Assembly: GCF_001487165.1 (NCBI RefSeq)
Contig: NZ_LN913006.1
Coordinates: 530,545 to 594,544, forward strand
Direction of reading: 5' to 3'
Length of the DNA stretch: 64,000 nucleotides
DNA from: Blautia massiliensis (ex Durand et al. 2017)
Lineage (GTDB): Bacteria > Bacillota > Clostridia > Lachnospirales > Lachnospiraceae
This document shows, in pieces, positions 45,702 through 54,680 of this stretch; within the stretch, counting starts at the first letter, position 1; every line of letters starts with the position of its first letter. The notes under the pieces are model-generated. The model searched no databases. It saw nothing but the letters and a program-made list of their open reading frames with translations, and was not told the origin of the DNA. A program made the translations under genes and the position numbers.

Positions 45702-46163
45702 TTGAAAGTAGCAAGACATGAAAAAATTATCGAACTGATCCGTCAGTACGAGATCGATACACAGGAAGAACTTGCAGCAAGACTAAATGAGGCCGGTTTT
45801 AAGGTTACGCAGGCTACCGTATCCAGAGATATCCGTGCTCTGAAAATGACAAAGGTTGCAGGCAGCAACGGAAAGTCCAGATATGCGATCCTGGAAGAAC
45901 ATACACCGGATGTGTTAAGTGATAAATATTCCAGAGTTCTGAAAGATGCAGTGATCGCTATGAACATCGGACAGAATATCGTAGTGGTAAAAACAATTCC
46001 GGGAATGGCCATGGCGGCAGCAGCAGCTCTTGATGCTATGAAATGGCCGGAAATCCTGGGATGTATTGCCGGAGATGATACCATTATGTGTGTGGTGAAA
46101 ACCTCTGAACAGGCACCGGGTGTAGTTCAGAAGCTTGGCGGGATCTTATCCAGAGGAAAATAA
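45702..46163 (+). CDS. argR: Arginine repressor ArgR
   Basis: A 153-residue ArgR: N-terminal winged helix with TQEELAARLNEAGFKVTQAT and SRDIRALKM, and a C-terminal oligomerisation and arginine-binding domain with GDDTIMCVVKT. TTG start at 45702 after CAGGAGG. It senses arginine; in this conserved locus it may also act on the sporulation/recN neighbourhood, which is not shown by the sequence. Confidence 0.94.
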   Translation: MKVARHEKIIELIRQYEIDTQEELAARLNEAGFKVTQATVSRDIRALKMTKVAGSNGKSRYAILEEHTPDVLSDKYSRVLKDAVIAMNIGQNIVVVKTIPGMAMAAAAALDAMKWPEILGCIAGDDTIMCVVKTSEQAPGVVQKLGGILSRGK

Positions 46164-46205
46164 AATGACAGAATATGTAAATGCTTTATACCAGAAAGGA
46201 AATCA

Positions 46206-47891
46206 ATGTTAGTACATCTGCATGTAAAAAATCTTGCACTGATAGAGGAATCAGAGGTGGAATTCGGACCAGGCTTAAATATCTTAACTGGTGAGACCGG
46301 AGCCGGAAAATCCATTCTGTTAGGATCCATACAGCTTATCCTTGGTGGAAAAACTTCCAGAAGCATGATTCGTGAAAATGCTTCCTATGCCCTGGTAGAG
46401 TTGCTGTTTCAGGTTGAAAACACGAAAGCCAGAGAGTCCCTTGCGGCGCTTGACATCTATCCGGAAGACGGACAGGTGCTGATGTCCCGCAAGATCATGG
46501 ACGGCAGAAGTATCAACAAGATCAACGGAGAGACAAGTACTGTCAGCCAGATGAAAGCAGCAGCAGCCTGTCTTCTGGACATTCACGGACAGCATGAGCA
46601 TCAGTCACTTCTTTATGGAGACCGCCAGCTGGCTATTTTGGATGTATATGGAAAGGAACAGATCCTTCCTGCCAGGGAGAAGGTCCGGAAAGCTTATCAG
46701 GAGTATCGGGACTGTGTGGATCAGCTGAAAGCACTGGATATGGATGAGGAACAGCGCAACCGTGAAAAAGCCTTTCTGGAATTTGAGATCAATGAGATCG
46801 AGGAGGCAGCTCTTATTCCAGGAGAGGACGAAACACTGGAGGACCGCTACCGGAAGCTGAGCAACGCCAGAAGGATCATGGAAACAGCACAAATGGTTCG
46901 TGGGATGACCGGATATGAACAGGGCGCCGCAGATATGACCGGAAATGCCCTGAAAGAGTTTTCAAGAATTGCAGATTACGATAAGGATCTTGCACCTTTA
47001 CAGGAAGCTCTTATGGAAATCGATTCACTTCTCAGTGACTTCTGCCGTGATCTGTCCTCTTATATGGATAGTTTGACTTTTGACGAAGAAACTTTTTTTG
47101 AAACAGAAAAAAGACTGGATCTGATCAATAGTCTGAAGGCAAAGTATGGACAGACGATCCATGAAATTTTGTCTTATCAGAAGGAACAGCAGGAAAAATT
47201 AGAAAAACTTCAAAGATTCGAAGAAAATTTCCGGTTACTGAAAGAAAAACTTATGCAGGCAGAAAAGATTCTTGAGGAAGCTTCGCATGAACTTTCAGAG
47301 ATACGGAAAGAATACAGTAAGCAGCTGGATGAAAAGATTATCGAAGGATTGAAGGAACTGAATTTTGAGGATGTGGATTTTTCTATCCGTTTTGACCGCA
47401 GAAAAAATTATACAGATAATGGTTATGATGCGGTGGAATATGAGATTTCCACAAATCCAGGTGAGAGCAGAAAACCGCTGGGACAGATCGTATCCGGTGG
47501 TGAGCTTTCCAGGATCATGCTTGCCATCAAAGCGATCCTTGCAGATAAAGATCAGATCGATACACTGATCTTTGATGAGATCGATACAGGGATCAGTGGG
47601 CGTACTGCACAGAAGGTCTCTGAAAAAATGGCAGTGATCGGACAGCACAGGCAGGTGCTTTGTATCACACATCTTCCACAGATCGCAGCAATGGCAGATA
47701 CCCATTTTGAGATTGAGAAACATGTAGAAGGAACAGAAACCATCACCCAGATCCATCCTCTGGAAGGAGAGGAATCTGTTCGTGAGCTTGCCAGACTTCT
47801 GGGCGGTGCCCAGATCACGCCGGCTGTTCTTGGAAATGCAAGAGAGATGAAGGAATTGGCACAGCAACAAAAAAATACAAGACTGAAATAA
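46206..47891 (+). CDS. recN: DNA repair protein RecN
   Basis: A 561-residue SMC-like ATPase: Walker A GETGAGKS (29-36), ABC signature VSGGELSRIMLAIKA, Walker B DTLIFDEIDTGISG, and coiled-coil arms between. It acts in double-strand break repair. The ORF follows argR by 42 bases and is closed by a terminator. Confidence 0.96.
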   Translation: MLVHLHVKNLALIEESEVEFGPGLNILTGETGAGKSILLGSIQLILGGKTSRSMIRENASYALVELLFQVENTKARESLAALDIYPEDGQVLMSRKIMDGRSINKINGETSTVSQMKAAAACLLDIHGQHEHQSLLYGDRQLAILDVYGKEQILPAREKVRKAYQEYRDCVDQLKALDMDEEQRNREKAFLEFEINEIEEAALIPGEDETLEDRYRKLSNARRIMETAQMVRGMTGYEQGAADMTGNALKEFSRIADYDKDLAPLQEALMEIDSLLSDFCRDLSSYMDSLTFDEETFFETEKRLDLINSLKAKYGQTIHEILSYQKEQQEKLEKLQRFEENFRLLKEKLMQAEKILEEASHELSEIRKEYSKQLDEKIIEGLKELNFEDVDFSIRFDRRKNYTDNGYDAVEYEISTNPGESRKPLGQIVSGGELSRIMLAIKAILADKDQIDTLIFDEIDTGISGRTAQKVSEKMAVIGQHRQVLCITHLPQIAAMADTHFEIEKHVEGTETITQIHPLEGEESVRELARLLGGAQITPAVLGNAREMKELAQQQKNTRLK

Positions 47892-47910
47892 TTTATACGT
47901 TACATACTAA

Positions 47911-47943
47911 GAGAGGACGGCCGAAAGGTCGGTCCTCTTTTTT
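47911..47943 (+). terminator. Terminator of the dxs-recN operon
   Basis: AGAGGAC-GGCC pairs with GGTC-GGTCCTCT around GAAA, followed by six T. Confidence 0.88.
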
Positions 47944-47960
47944 AACCGAATCAAGTCAGT

Positions 47961-47996
47961 CCCCTGCTTCAGTTGCGAAAAGCAATAAGCAGTGGG
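47961..47996 (+). other. Leader hairpin upstream of spoIVB
   Basis: CCCCTGCTT-(CAG)-TTGC and GCAA-(T)-AAGCAGTGGG form a long imperfect stem with a GAAA-type loop, about 45 bases before spoIVB. No T run follows. Confidence 0.45.
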
Positions 47997-48041
47997 TGGG
48001 GATTTGCTTGTATCAGAAAATTACAAAGGATGTGACGTAAG

Positions 48042-49247
48042 ATGAACAGAAAAAGAAAATATCGATGTTGGCTCCTTGTATTTCTTGCGCTGGATCTGAT
48101 TCTGATGGGATGGCTGGGCTACCGGCTTCTGGACAGAAAGATCCCGGATCAGATCCTGGTGGATCATGAGGACAGCCGGGAAGTAGCCAATCTTCTTAAA
48201 CGCCCTTTTATCAGCTTTGATGATGCGATCACCGTTTCAGGAAAAGACAGCTATAAGTTGCACTGCAGACTCTTGGGAGTGATCCCTTTTAAGGATGTGA
48301 AGGTAAAAAATATAACTGCAAAAGAAGTATATGCAAGCGGAGATGCAGTAGGTATTTATATGCAGACGAAAGGAGTTCTGATCATTGATACAGGCGAGAT
48401 CCTTTCGGAAAGTGGTGAGATGGAAGAACCGGCCCGGGACATTGTAAAGCCGGGAGATTATATTGTGGCTTTTGATCAGAACCGGATTCAGTGCAAGCAG
48501 GATCTTTTGGAGGATCTTGCAGATCTTTGCGGAGAATCTGTAACACTGAAGGTCCGCCGGGGAAAAGAGATGATTCCCCTGTCCCTGACGCCGGTGAAAG
48601 ATGAAAAAGGAAAATACAAGCTTGGAATCTGGGTGAGGGACGATACACAGGGAATCGGAACCCTGACTTATGTGGACGAAAATGGAGGGTTCGGTGCTCT
48701 TGGTCACGGGATCAGCGATGTGGATACCGGCGAACTTTTAAGTATCGCAGATGGAAATCTTTACAACGCCCAGATCCTGGGGATCCGGAAAGGTGAAAAA
48801 GGAAATCCCGGAGAACTATCTGGTCTGATCCGATACGAAGCTGACAATATCCTGGGTGAGATTTCCGAAAACAGTAAAAACGGCATTTTTGGAACTGTGG
48901 ATGCTGATCAGGTGAAAAATCTGGATCTGAAGAAGATTCCTGTAGGTTACAAACAGGATCTGAAAATTGGACCCGCATCTGTTCTCTGCTGCACAGACGG
49001 CGAAGTAAAAGAATATGCCGCAGAGATCACCAGGATTGATATGAACCATGAGGATTCTAATAAGAGCTTCGTGATCCAGATCACAGATAAAGAACTCCTG
49101 GAAAAAACAGGTGGGATTGTTCAGGGAATGTCTGGAAGTCCTGTGCTTCAGAACGGAAAACTCTTTGGTGCTGTGACTCATGTATTTGTGCAGGATTCTA
49201 CCGGCGGATATGGGATTTTTATTGAAAATATGACAGGCAATGCATAA
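48042..49247 (+). CDS. spoIVB: SpoIVB serine peptidase
   Basis: A 401-residue secreted S55 peptidase. An N-terminal membrane anchor (about 8-28), a PDZ domain (about 105-190, KPGDYIVAFDQNRI), and a catalytic domain with His222 in GALGHGISD and Ser366 in GMSGSPVLQ. Made in the forespore, it crosses to trigger pro-sigma-K processing. It directly precedes spo0A as in other spore formers. Confidence 0.95.
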   Translation: MNRKRKYRCWLLVFLALDLILMGWLGYRLLDRKIPDQILVDHEDSREVANLLKRPFISFDDAITVSGKDSYKLHCRLLGVIPFKDVKVKNITAKEVYASGDAVGIYMQTKGVLIIDTGEILSESGEMEEPARDIVKPGDYIVAFDQNRIQCKQDLLEDLADLCGESVTLKVRRGKEMIPLSLTPVKDEKGKYKLGIWVRDDTQGIGTLTYVDENGGFGALGHGISDVDTGELLSIADGNLYNAQILGIRKGEKGNPGELSGLIRYEADNILGEISENSKNGIFGTVDADQVKNLDLKKIPVGYKQDLKIGPASVLCCTDGEVKEYAAEITRIDMNHEDSNKSFVIQITDKELLEKTGGIVQGMSGSPVLQNGKLFGAVTHVFVQDSTGGYGIFIENMTGNA

Positions 49248-49261
49248 TCTGCAGTTGAGGA

Positions 49262-49309
49262 AAGAGGCACAAAAACATGGAAAAAGTCCGGGAAAAGTGC
49301 CTCTTTTTT
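49262..49309 (+). terminator. Terminator of spoIVB
   Basis: GAGGCAC (49264-49270) pairs with GTGCCTC (49297-49303), followed by six T. Confidence 0.8.
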
Positions 49310-49383
49310 ATATGGGGAAAAATGCCGGATACAGATGGAAATACCTGCATTTTGGTGAATTTTGTGATATATAAGAGAAAAAA

Positions 49384-49390
49384 TGTCGAA
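49384..49390 (+). promoter_or_regulatory. 0A box upstream of spo0A
   Basis: TGTCGAA is an exact match to the core Spo0A binding site. It lies about 40 bases before the -35 of the spo0A promoter, consistent with autoregulation. Confidence 0.6.
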
Positions 49391-49430
49391 AAATATCGTA
49401 CGAAAGTGTGATAAAATAACTACTTTTATC

Positions 49431-49460
49431 TTGATTTTACTACAGGATTTCCACTATAAT
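49431..49460 (+). promoter_or_regulatory. Promoter of spo0A
   Basis: TTGATT (49431-49436), 18-base spacer, TATAAT (49455-49460), giving a leader of about 100 bases that contains the stem GGCAGCTAAC/GGTTA-CTGCC at 49490-49515. Confidence 0.6.
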
Positions 49461-49571
49461 AATTTTGTCGCCAGCAAGGGGAAAGCGCAGGCAGCTAACA
49501 GTGTCGGTTACTGCCGTGGTGACAGGGGGTATGTCTGGAAACCCAAGGAGATAGAAGTTAGGAGGGTCCTC

Positions 49572-50378
49572 ATGGACAAATTAAATGTTGCAATTGCTGA
49601 TGATAACGCGAAAATGACAGACATGCTCGGTCAGATGATCGAAGAAGATAAAGACCTTGAACTGGTCGGAAAAGCACACAACGGAGAAGAAATCTGTAAC
49701 ATAATCAAAGATAAGGAGCCGGATGTGGTGATTCTCGACATCATTATGCCGAAGATGGACGGTCTTTCCGTTATGGAGAAATTTTCCCATAACGCAAATG
49801 TCAAAAAAGTTCCAGTGTTTATCGTATTATCTGCAATTGGACAGGAGAGGATTACAGAGGATGCATTCAGTCTTGGAGCAGACTATTATGTTTTGAAGCC
49901 TTTTGACAACACCACACTTTTAAACCGGATCAAACATATTCGGAAGATTGGGGACAGAAGAGTGCGGGAGATTGCAAGGCCAGGTATCACAGAAACCAAA
50001 AAGCCTCAGCCGGAGAGGAATCTGGAAACCGATGTGACGAATATCATTCATGAGATCGGAGTTCCGGCACACATCAAGGGGTATCAGTATTTAAGGGATG
50101 CGATCATTTTGTCTGTCAATGACATGGAAATGCTCAATTCCATTACCAAGGTATTATATCCAACCATTGCGAAACGCCATCAGACAACACCGAGCAGAGT
50201 GGAGCGGGCGATCCGACATGCGATCGAGGTGGCATGGAGCCGGGGAAAGATGGATACCATTGATGAATTGTTTGGATATACTGTAAGCACCGGAAAAGGG
50301 AAACCCACGAATTCTGAATTTATAGCACTGATCGCAGATAAAATCAGACTAGAATATAAAAATCGGTCTTTAAATTAG
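49572..50378 (+). CDS. spo0A: Sporulation master regulator Spo0A
   Basis: A 268-residue Spo0A. The receiver domain has D10/D11 and phospho-acceptor Asp56 ([13 protein letters not shown]); the C-terminal DNA-binding domain has the conserved [22 protein letters not shown] recognition region. It initiates sporulation and represses or activates targets through 0A boxes. ATG 49572 after GGAGGG; an in-frame upstream extension to 49383 is non-homologous. No phosphorelay kinase is nearby. Confidence 0.97.
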   Translation: MDKLNVAIADDNAKMTDMLGQMIEEDKDLELVGKAHNGEEICNIIKDKEPDVVILDIIMPKMDGLSVMEKFSHNANVKKVPVFIVLSAIGQERITEDAFSLGADYYVLKPFDNTTLLNRIKHIRKIGDRRVREIARPGITETKKPQPERNLETDVTNIIHEIGVPAHIKGYQYLRDAIILSVNDMEMLNSITKVLYPTIAKRHQTTPSRVERAIRHAIEVAWSRGKMDTIDELFGYTVSTGKGKPTNSEFIALIADKIRLEYKNRSLN

Positions 50379-50436
50379 ATGAATTTTGGAGTATAATCAT
50401 AAATAAAAACGGGTGTACCCAGGGAGGGGAATACAG

Positions 50437-51882
50437 ATGAAAAAAATTCTGTTTGCTACATCAGAAGCAGTACCTTTTATCAAAACAGGAGGACTCGCTG
50501 ATGTTGCCGGCTCACTGCCTAAGTGCTTTGACAAAAAATATTTTGATATCCGCGTGATTTTACCGAAATATGCCTGTATGAAACAGGAATGGAAAGACAA
50601 AATGGAGTATGTGACCCATTTTTATATGGATCTGGGATTTAAGAACTGCTATGTAGGCATTATGCAGATGCAGTATGACGGGATCCAGTTTTACTTCATT
50701 GACAATGAATATTATTTCAGCGGTCCGAAACCATATGACAGCGCACCATGGGATCTTGAGAAATTTGCTTTCTTTTCCAAAGCTGTGTTATCGGTTCTTC
50801 CGGTGATCGGATTCAGACCGGATATCATCCACTGTCATGACTGGCAGACAGGACTTGTTCCGGTTTACCTTCACGATTCTTTCCAGGAGAATGAATTCTT
50901 CCGTGGAATCAAGACTGTTATGACAATACATAACCTGAAATTTCAGGGTGTATGGGATGTTAAGACTGTTAAGGATATCACAGGCCTTTCCGATTACTAC
51001 TTTGCGCCGGATAAACTGGAAGCATACAAGGACGCAAACTTCCTGAAGGGCGGTATGGTATTTGCAGATGCCATTACCACAGTAAGTAATACCTATGCAG
51101 AAGAGATCAAGACACCGTTTTATGGTGAGAAGCTGGACGGACTTCTCAATGCGAGAGCCAACAGCCTGCGTGGTATTGTAAATGGTATTGATTACAATGA
51201 ATTCAATCCGGAGACAGATCCGAATATCACCAAGAACTACAATGCAAAGAACTTCCGCAAGGAGAAGATCAAGAACAAGATCCAGCTTCAGAAAGATCTT
51301 GGACTTGAGCAGGATCCGAAAGCTATGATGATCGGTATTGTATCCCGCCTGACAGATCAGAAGGGATTTGATCTGATCGCTTATATTATGGACGAACTGT
51401 GTCAGGATGCGGTTCAGATCGTTGCTCTTGGTACCGGTGAGGAACGTTATGAGAATATGTTCCGTCATTTTGACTGGAAGTATCATGGCAAGGTATCTGC
51501 ACAGATCTACTATGATGAGGCAATGTCTCACAGAATTTATGCAGCATCTGACGCATTTCTGATGCCGTCACTGTTTGAGCCATGTGGCTTAAGCCAGCTG
51601 ATGAGCCTTCGTTATGGAACTCTTCCGATCGTCAGAGAGACCGGTGGTCTGAAGGATACAGTTGTCCCGTACAATGAATTCGAGGGAACCGGAACAGGAT
51701 TCTCCTTCGTAAATTACAATGCACATGAAATGCTTGCTACGATCCGTTATGCAGAGAGTGTATATTATGACAAGAAACGTGAATGGAATAAAATGGTAGA
51801 TCGCGCGATGGCTGCAGATTTTTCCTGGAACAATTCCGCGCGTCAGTATGAGGAAATGTACAATTGGTTAATTGGTGAGTAA
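50437..51882 (+). CDS. glgA: Glycogen synthase, ADP-glucose type
   Basis: A 481-residue GT5 glycosyltransferase. The N-terminal KTGGLADVAGSLPK binds ADP-glucose, and the C-domain has EPCGLSQLMSLRYGTLPIVRETGGL with the catalytic Glu. It elongates alpha-1,4-glucan. ATG 50437 after GGGAGGGG; the ORF could start at 50413 but the family N-terminus is at 50437. The -10 TATAAT at 50392-50397 suggests its own promoter. glgC, glgB and glgP are not in the window. Confidence 0.94.
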   Translation: MKKILFATSEAVPFIKTGGLADVAGSLPKCFDKKYFDIRVILPKYACMKQEWKDKMEYVTHFYMDLGFKNCYVGIMQMQYDGIQFYFIDNEYYFSGPKPYDSAPWDLEKFAFFSKAVLSVLPVIGFRPDIIHCHDWQTGLVPVYLHDSFQENEFFRGIKTVMTIHNLKFQGVWDVKTVKDITGLSDYYFAPDKLEAYKDANFLKGGMVFADAITTVSNTYAEEIKTPFYGEKLDGLLNARANSLRGIVNGIDYNEFNPETDPNITKNYNAKNFRKEKIKNKIQLQKDLGLEQDPKAMMIGIVSRLTDQKGFDLIAYIMDELCQDAVQIVALGTGEERYENMFRHFDWKYHGKVSAQIYYDEAMSHRIYAASDAFLMPSLFEPCGLSQLMSLRYGTLPIVRETGGLKDTVVPYNEFEGTGTGFSFVNYNAHEMLATIRYAESVYYDKKREWNKMVDRAMAADFSWNNSARQYEEMYNWLIGE

Positions 51883-51902
51883 GGATTCACCGAAGCGGTT
51901 CT

Positions 51903-51957
51903 CGCAATAAAAAGGCGCAGACGACAGATAATATGTCGTTTGCGCTTTTTTATTGCG
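51903..51957 (+). terminator. Strong terminator of glgA
   Basis: GCGCA-ACGACA and TGTCGT-TGCGC form the inner stem. The T run pairs further with an upstream A run and the outer CGCAATAAAAA / TTTTTTATTGCG, giving a very long stem. Confidence 0.88.
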
Positions 51958-52152
51958 GGAATATACATGGATGTTATTGTATGTCTGCAAAAAAAATATG
52001 AAGGTGTTTGTTTATCAAACAGGAATTGTGTTAAAGTGAGAAAAAATATAAATGTTAATGATAAATAACTTTTGAATTGGTATTATTTGTACGAAACTTA
52101 TCAGATTAATCAGTTATTGTCAAATAACTTAAATTGTGTTACATTTATATTA
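51958..52152 (+). other. AT-rich region before feoAB
   Basis: No ORF. It holds a -35/-10 pair TTGTCA (52117-52122), 17-base spacer, TACATT (52140-52145), and a Fur-like AT-rich stretch around 52051-52070 (AATGTTAATGATAAATAAC). The predicted start point falls at the first base of the following hairpin. Confidence 0.4.
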
Positions 52153-52230
52153 GTACATCGTTTTTGAAATAACTATACCATTCACTTGTCTGTGAATCCG
52201 ATTGATATAGTTATTTACGAAACGATGTAC
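52153..52230 (+). promoter_or_regulatory. Long 5' leader hairpin of feoAB
   Basis: Arms 52153-52177 and 52206-52230 are complementary at 22 of 25 positions, with all mismatches in one 3-base internal bulge. The 28-base centre holds a second stem, ATTCAC/GTGAAT. The hairpin sits at the predicted 5' end of the feoAB mRNA. It may be an RNA stabiliser, an iron-linked regulatory element or a palindromic miniature element. Confidence 0.65.
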
Positions 52231-52291
52231 CAGTGGATAATACAGATATATGTATTGACCATGTAAATTGTACTTATGATGAGGTGACAAT

Positions 52292-54670
52292 ATGACACTG
52301 GACAAATTAAAGACTGGAGAATGTGGCAGAATCATCAGTGTTCGTGGCGAGGGGGAGCTGAGACATCATCTTCTGGATATGGGGCTTACACCGGGGACAG
52401 AAGTGTCTCTTCGTAAAACAGCTCCTATGGGAGATCCGGTACAGCTTGTGCTGCGCGGATATGAGCTGACATTGCGGCTGGCGGAAGCTGCAAAGATTGA
52501 GATCGTATCGATCGAATCCATGACGGAAACGAAGAAAGAAAATGAACGGCATCAGCCGATTGCTCATCCTGGTGTGGGAGAACTTGGAAAGGCTCGAGAT
52601 TATCGCAAGAACCGGATCGGTGATACGATTCCCAAAGGGGAACCGATCACGTTTGCACTGGCAGGTAATCAGAACTGTGGAAAGACAACTCTTTTTAATC
52701 AGCTGACAGGCTCCAATCAGCATGTTGGTAACTTTCCGGGTGTAACTGTTGACAAGAAAGAAGGAAGCATCCGGAGGCATCCGGAGGCAACGGTAACGGA
52801 TCTTCCTGGAATCTATTCACTTTCCCCGTATTCCAGCGAGGAGATCGTAACAAGAGATTTTCTGCTGAATGAGAAGCCGACAGGAATCATTAATATTGTA
52901 GATGCTTCCAATATTGAGAGAAATCTTTATCTTACCATGCAGCTGATGGAGCTTGGAATCCCAATGGTGCTGGCCTTAAATATGATGGATGAGGTAAGGG
53001 CAAATGGAGGCTCTGTTCGGATCAATGAACTGGAGGAGATTTTAGGAATTCCGGTTGTACCTATTTCAGCAGCGAAGAATGAAGGAATTGATGAGCTGAT
53101 CGATCATGCAGTCCATGTTGCAAGATACAGAGAAGCACCAGGAAGAATTGATTTCTGTACTGACAATCAGTCACCGAAGGATCCGGTAGGCGCACTTCAC
53201 AGATGTATCCATGCAGCCGTACATCTGATCGAACCCTATGCAAAAAAAGCAGGACTTCCTGTACGTTTTGCAGCTACGAAGATCGTAGAGAAAGATTCTC
53301 TGATCGAAAAACGTCTGGCTTTGCCTGAAGGTGAAAAAAAGGTTCTTGATGGGCTGGTACATGTTATGGAGAAGGATGGCGGTCTGGACCGTGAGGCAGC
53401 TCTTGCGAACATGCGCTTCAATTTTATTGAAAAGCTTTGTGAGAAAACTGTGGTAAAACCGGCAGAAAGCCGTGAGCATAAACGAAGTGTCGCCATAGAT
53501 CGTATCCTTACCGGAAAATATACAGCAATTCCCTGTTTTGTAGGAATTATGGCAATTGTATTTGTGATGACGTTTAATTATCTGGGAGCCTGGCTTTCAG
53601 ACGGAATGACTATGGTCGTGAACTGGGTAATTGCACTTATTGGCAGGGGACTGGAGGTGGCAGGTGTCAGCTCAGTACTGCAGTCACTGGTTGTGGATGG
53701 AATTTTAAGCGGTATCGGAAGCGTGATCGGATTTCTTCCTACGATCGTTACTTTGTTTTTCTTCCTGTCAATCCTGGAAGATACCGGATATATGGCTCGT
53801 GTAGCCTTTGTTATGGACAAGCTCCTTCGAAAGATCGGACTTTCCGGAAGAAGCTTTGTGCCGATGCTGATCGGATTCGGCTGTTCGGTGCCGGCCATTA
53901 TGGCAACCAGAACATTATCCAGTGAACGTGACCGGAAAATGACGATCCTGATTACTCCGTTTATGAGCTGCAGTGCCAAGCTTCCAATCTACGGACTTCT
54001 CACCAGTGCATTTTTCCCGAAGCAGTGGAGAGGAGTTGTGATGATCAGCCTTTATTTTGCAGGAATTCTCTGCGGGATCCTGTATGCGCTGATCCTGAAA
54101 AAGACGAAATATAAGGGAGAGCCGGTTCCGTTTGTCATGGAGCTTCCCAATTACCGGCTTCCTTCTGCAAAAAGTGTAGGACAGCTGATCTGGGAAAAGG
54201 CGAAGGACTTTATCCAGAAAGCGTTTACAATTATTTTTGCGGCAACGCTGATCGTGTGGTTCCTGCAGAACTTTGATGCAGGTCTTAACCTTGTTACCAG
54301 CACAGATCAGAGCCTTCTGGCACAGATCGGAAGCATCGTGGCACCACTTTTTGCTCCGCTGGGCTTTGGTGACTGGAGAGTATCCACCGCATTGATCACG
54401 GGCTTTATGGCAAAAGAGAGTGTTGTGTCTACGCTGACAGTCCTTCTGGGCGGAAATACGGCGTTGCTTCAGACGTTGTTTACACCGTTTACTGCTTACG
54501 TATTTTTGATCTTTACCTTGCTCTATACACCCTGTGTTGCAGCTATTGCAACTGTGCGTCGGGAGATGGGAACTGTAAGAGCTGCCGCTGGTATTGTAGC
54601 AGTACAGTGTGCCACTGCATGGATCGTTGCGTTTGCGGTACATGGTGTGGGAATGATGCTTGGATTATAG
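52292..54670 (+). CDS. feoB: FeoA-FeoB fusion, ferrous iron transporter
   Basis: A 792-residue protein. Residues 1-75 are a FeoA SH3-like domain. From about 120 lies the GTPase domain with G1 GNQNCGKTT (from residue 125), the G2/switch region HVGNFPGVTVD, G3 DLPGIYSLSP and G4 NMMD. From about 410 on are the transmembrane helices with Gate motifs (GFGCSVPAIMATR, MSCSAKLPIYGLL). It imports Fe2+ across the inner membrane. The FeoA-FeoB fusion is known in several Firmicutes. The start follows GAGGTGAC. Confidence 0.95.
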   Translation: MTLDKLKTGECGRIISVRGEGELRHHLLDMGLTPGTEVSLRKTAPMGDPVQLVLRGYELTLRLAEAAKIEIVSIESMTETKKENERHQPIAHPGVGELGKARDYRKNRIGDTIPKGEPITFALAGNQNCGKTTLFNQLTGSNQHVGNFPGVTVDKKEGSIRRHPEATVTDLPGIYSLSPYSSEEIVTRDFLLNEKPTGIINIVDASNIERNLYLTMQLMELGIPMVLALNMMDEVRANGGSVRINELEEILGIPVVPISAAKNEGIDELIDHAVHVARYREAPGRIDFCTDNQSPKDPVGALHRCIHAAVHLIEPYAKKAGLPVRFAATKIVEKDSLIEKRLALPEGEKKVLDGLVHVMEKDGGLDREAALANMRFNFIEKLCEKTVVKPAESREHKRSVAIDRILTGKYTAIPCFVGIMAIVFVMTFNYLGAWLSDGMTMVVNWVIALIGRGLEVAGVSSVLQSLVVDGILSGIGSVIGFLPTIVTLFFFLSILEDTGYMARVAFVMDKLLRKIGLSGRSFVPMLIGFGCSVPAIMATRTLSSERDRKMTILITPFMSCSAKLPIYGLLTSAFFPKQWRGVVMISLYFAGILCGILYALILKKTKYKGEPVPFVMELPNYRLPSAKSVGQLIWEKAKDFIQKAFTIIFAATLIVWFLQNFDAGLNLVTSTDQSLLAQIGSIVAPLFAPLGFGDWRVSTALITGFMAKESVVSTLTVLLGGNTALLQTLFTPFTAYVFLIFTLLYTPCVAAIATVRREMGTVRAAAGIVAVQCATAWIVAFAVHGVGMMLGL

Positions 54671-54680
54671 AAAAAATACC

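Noticed and set aside
47903-47909. CATACTA resembling a sigma-F/G -10 before spoIVB
   Set aside because: No well-spaced -35 was found and a terminator lies immediately downstream.
49383-49571. In-frame upstream extension of spo0A
   Set aside because: The region carries the promoter and leader; the Spo0A receiver domain begins at 49572 after a strong ribosome site.
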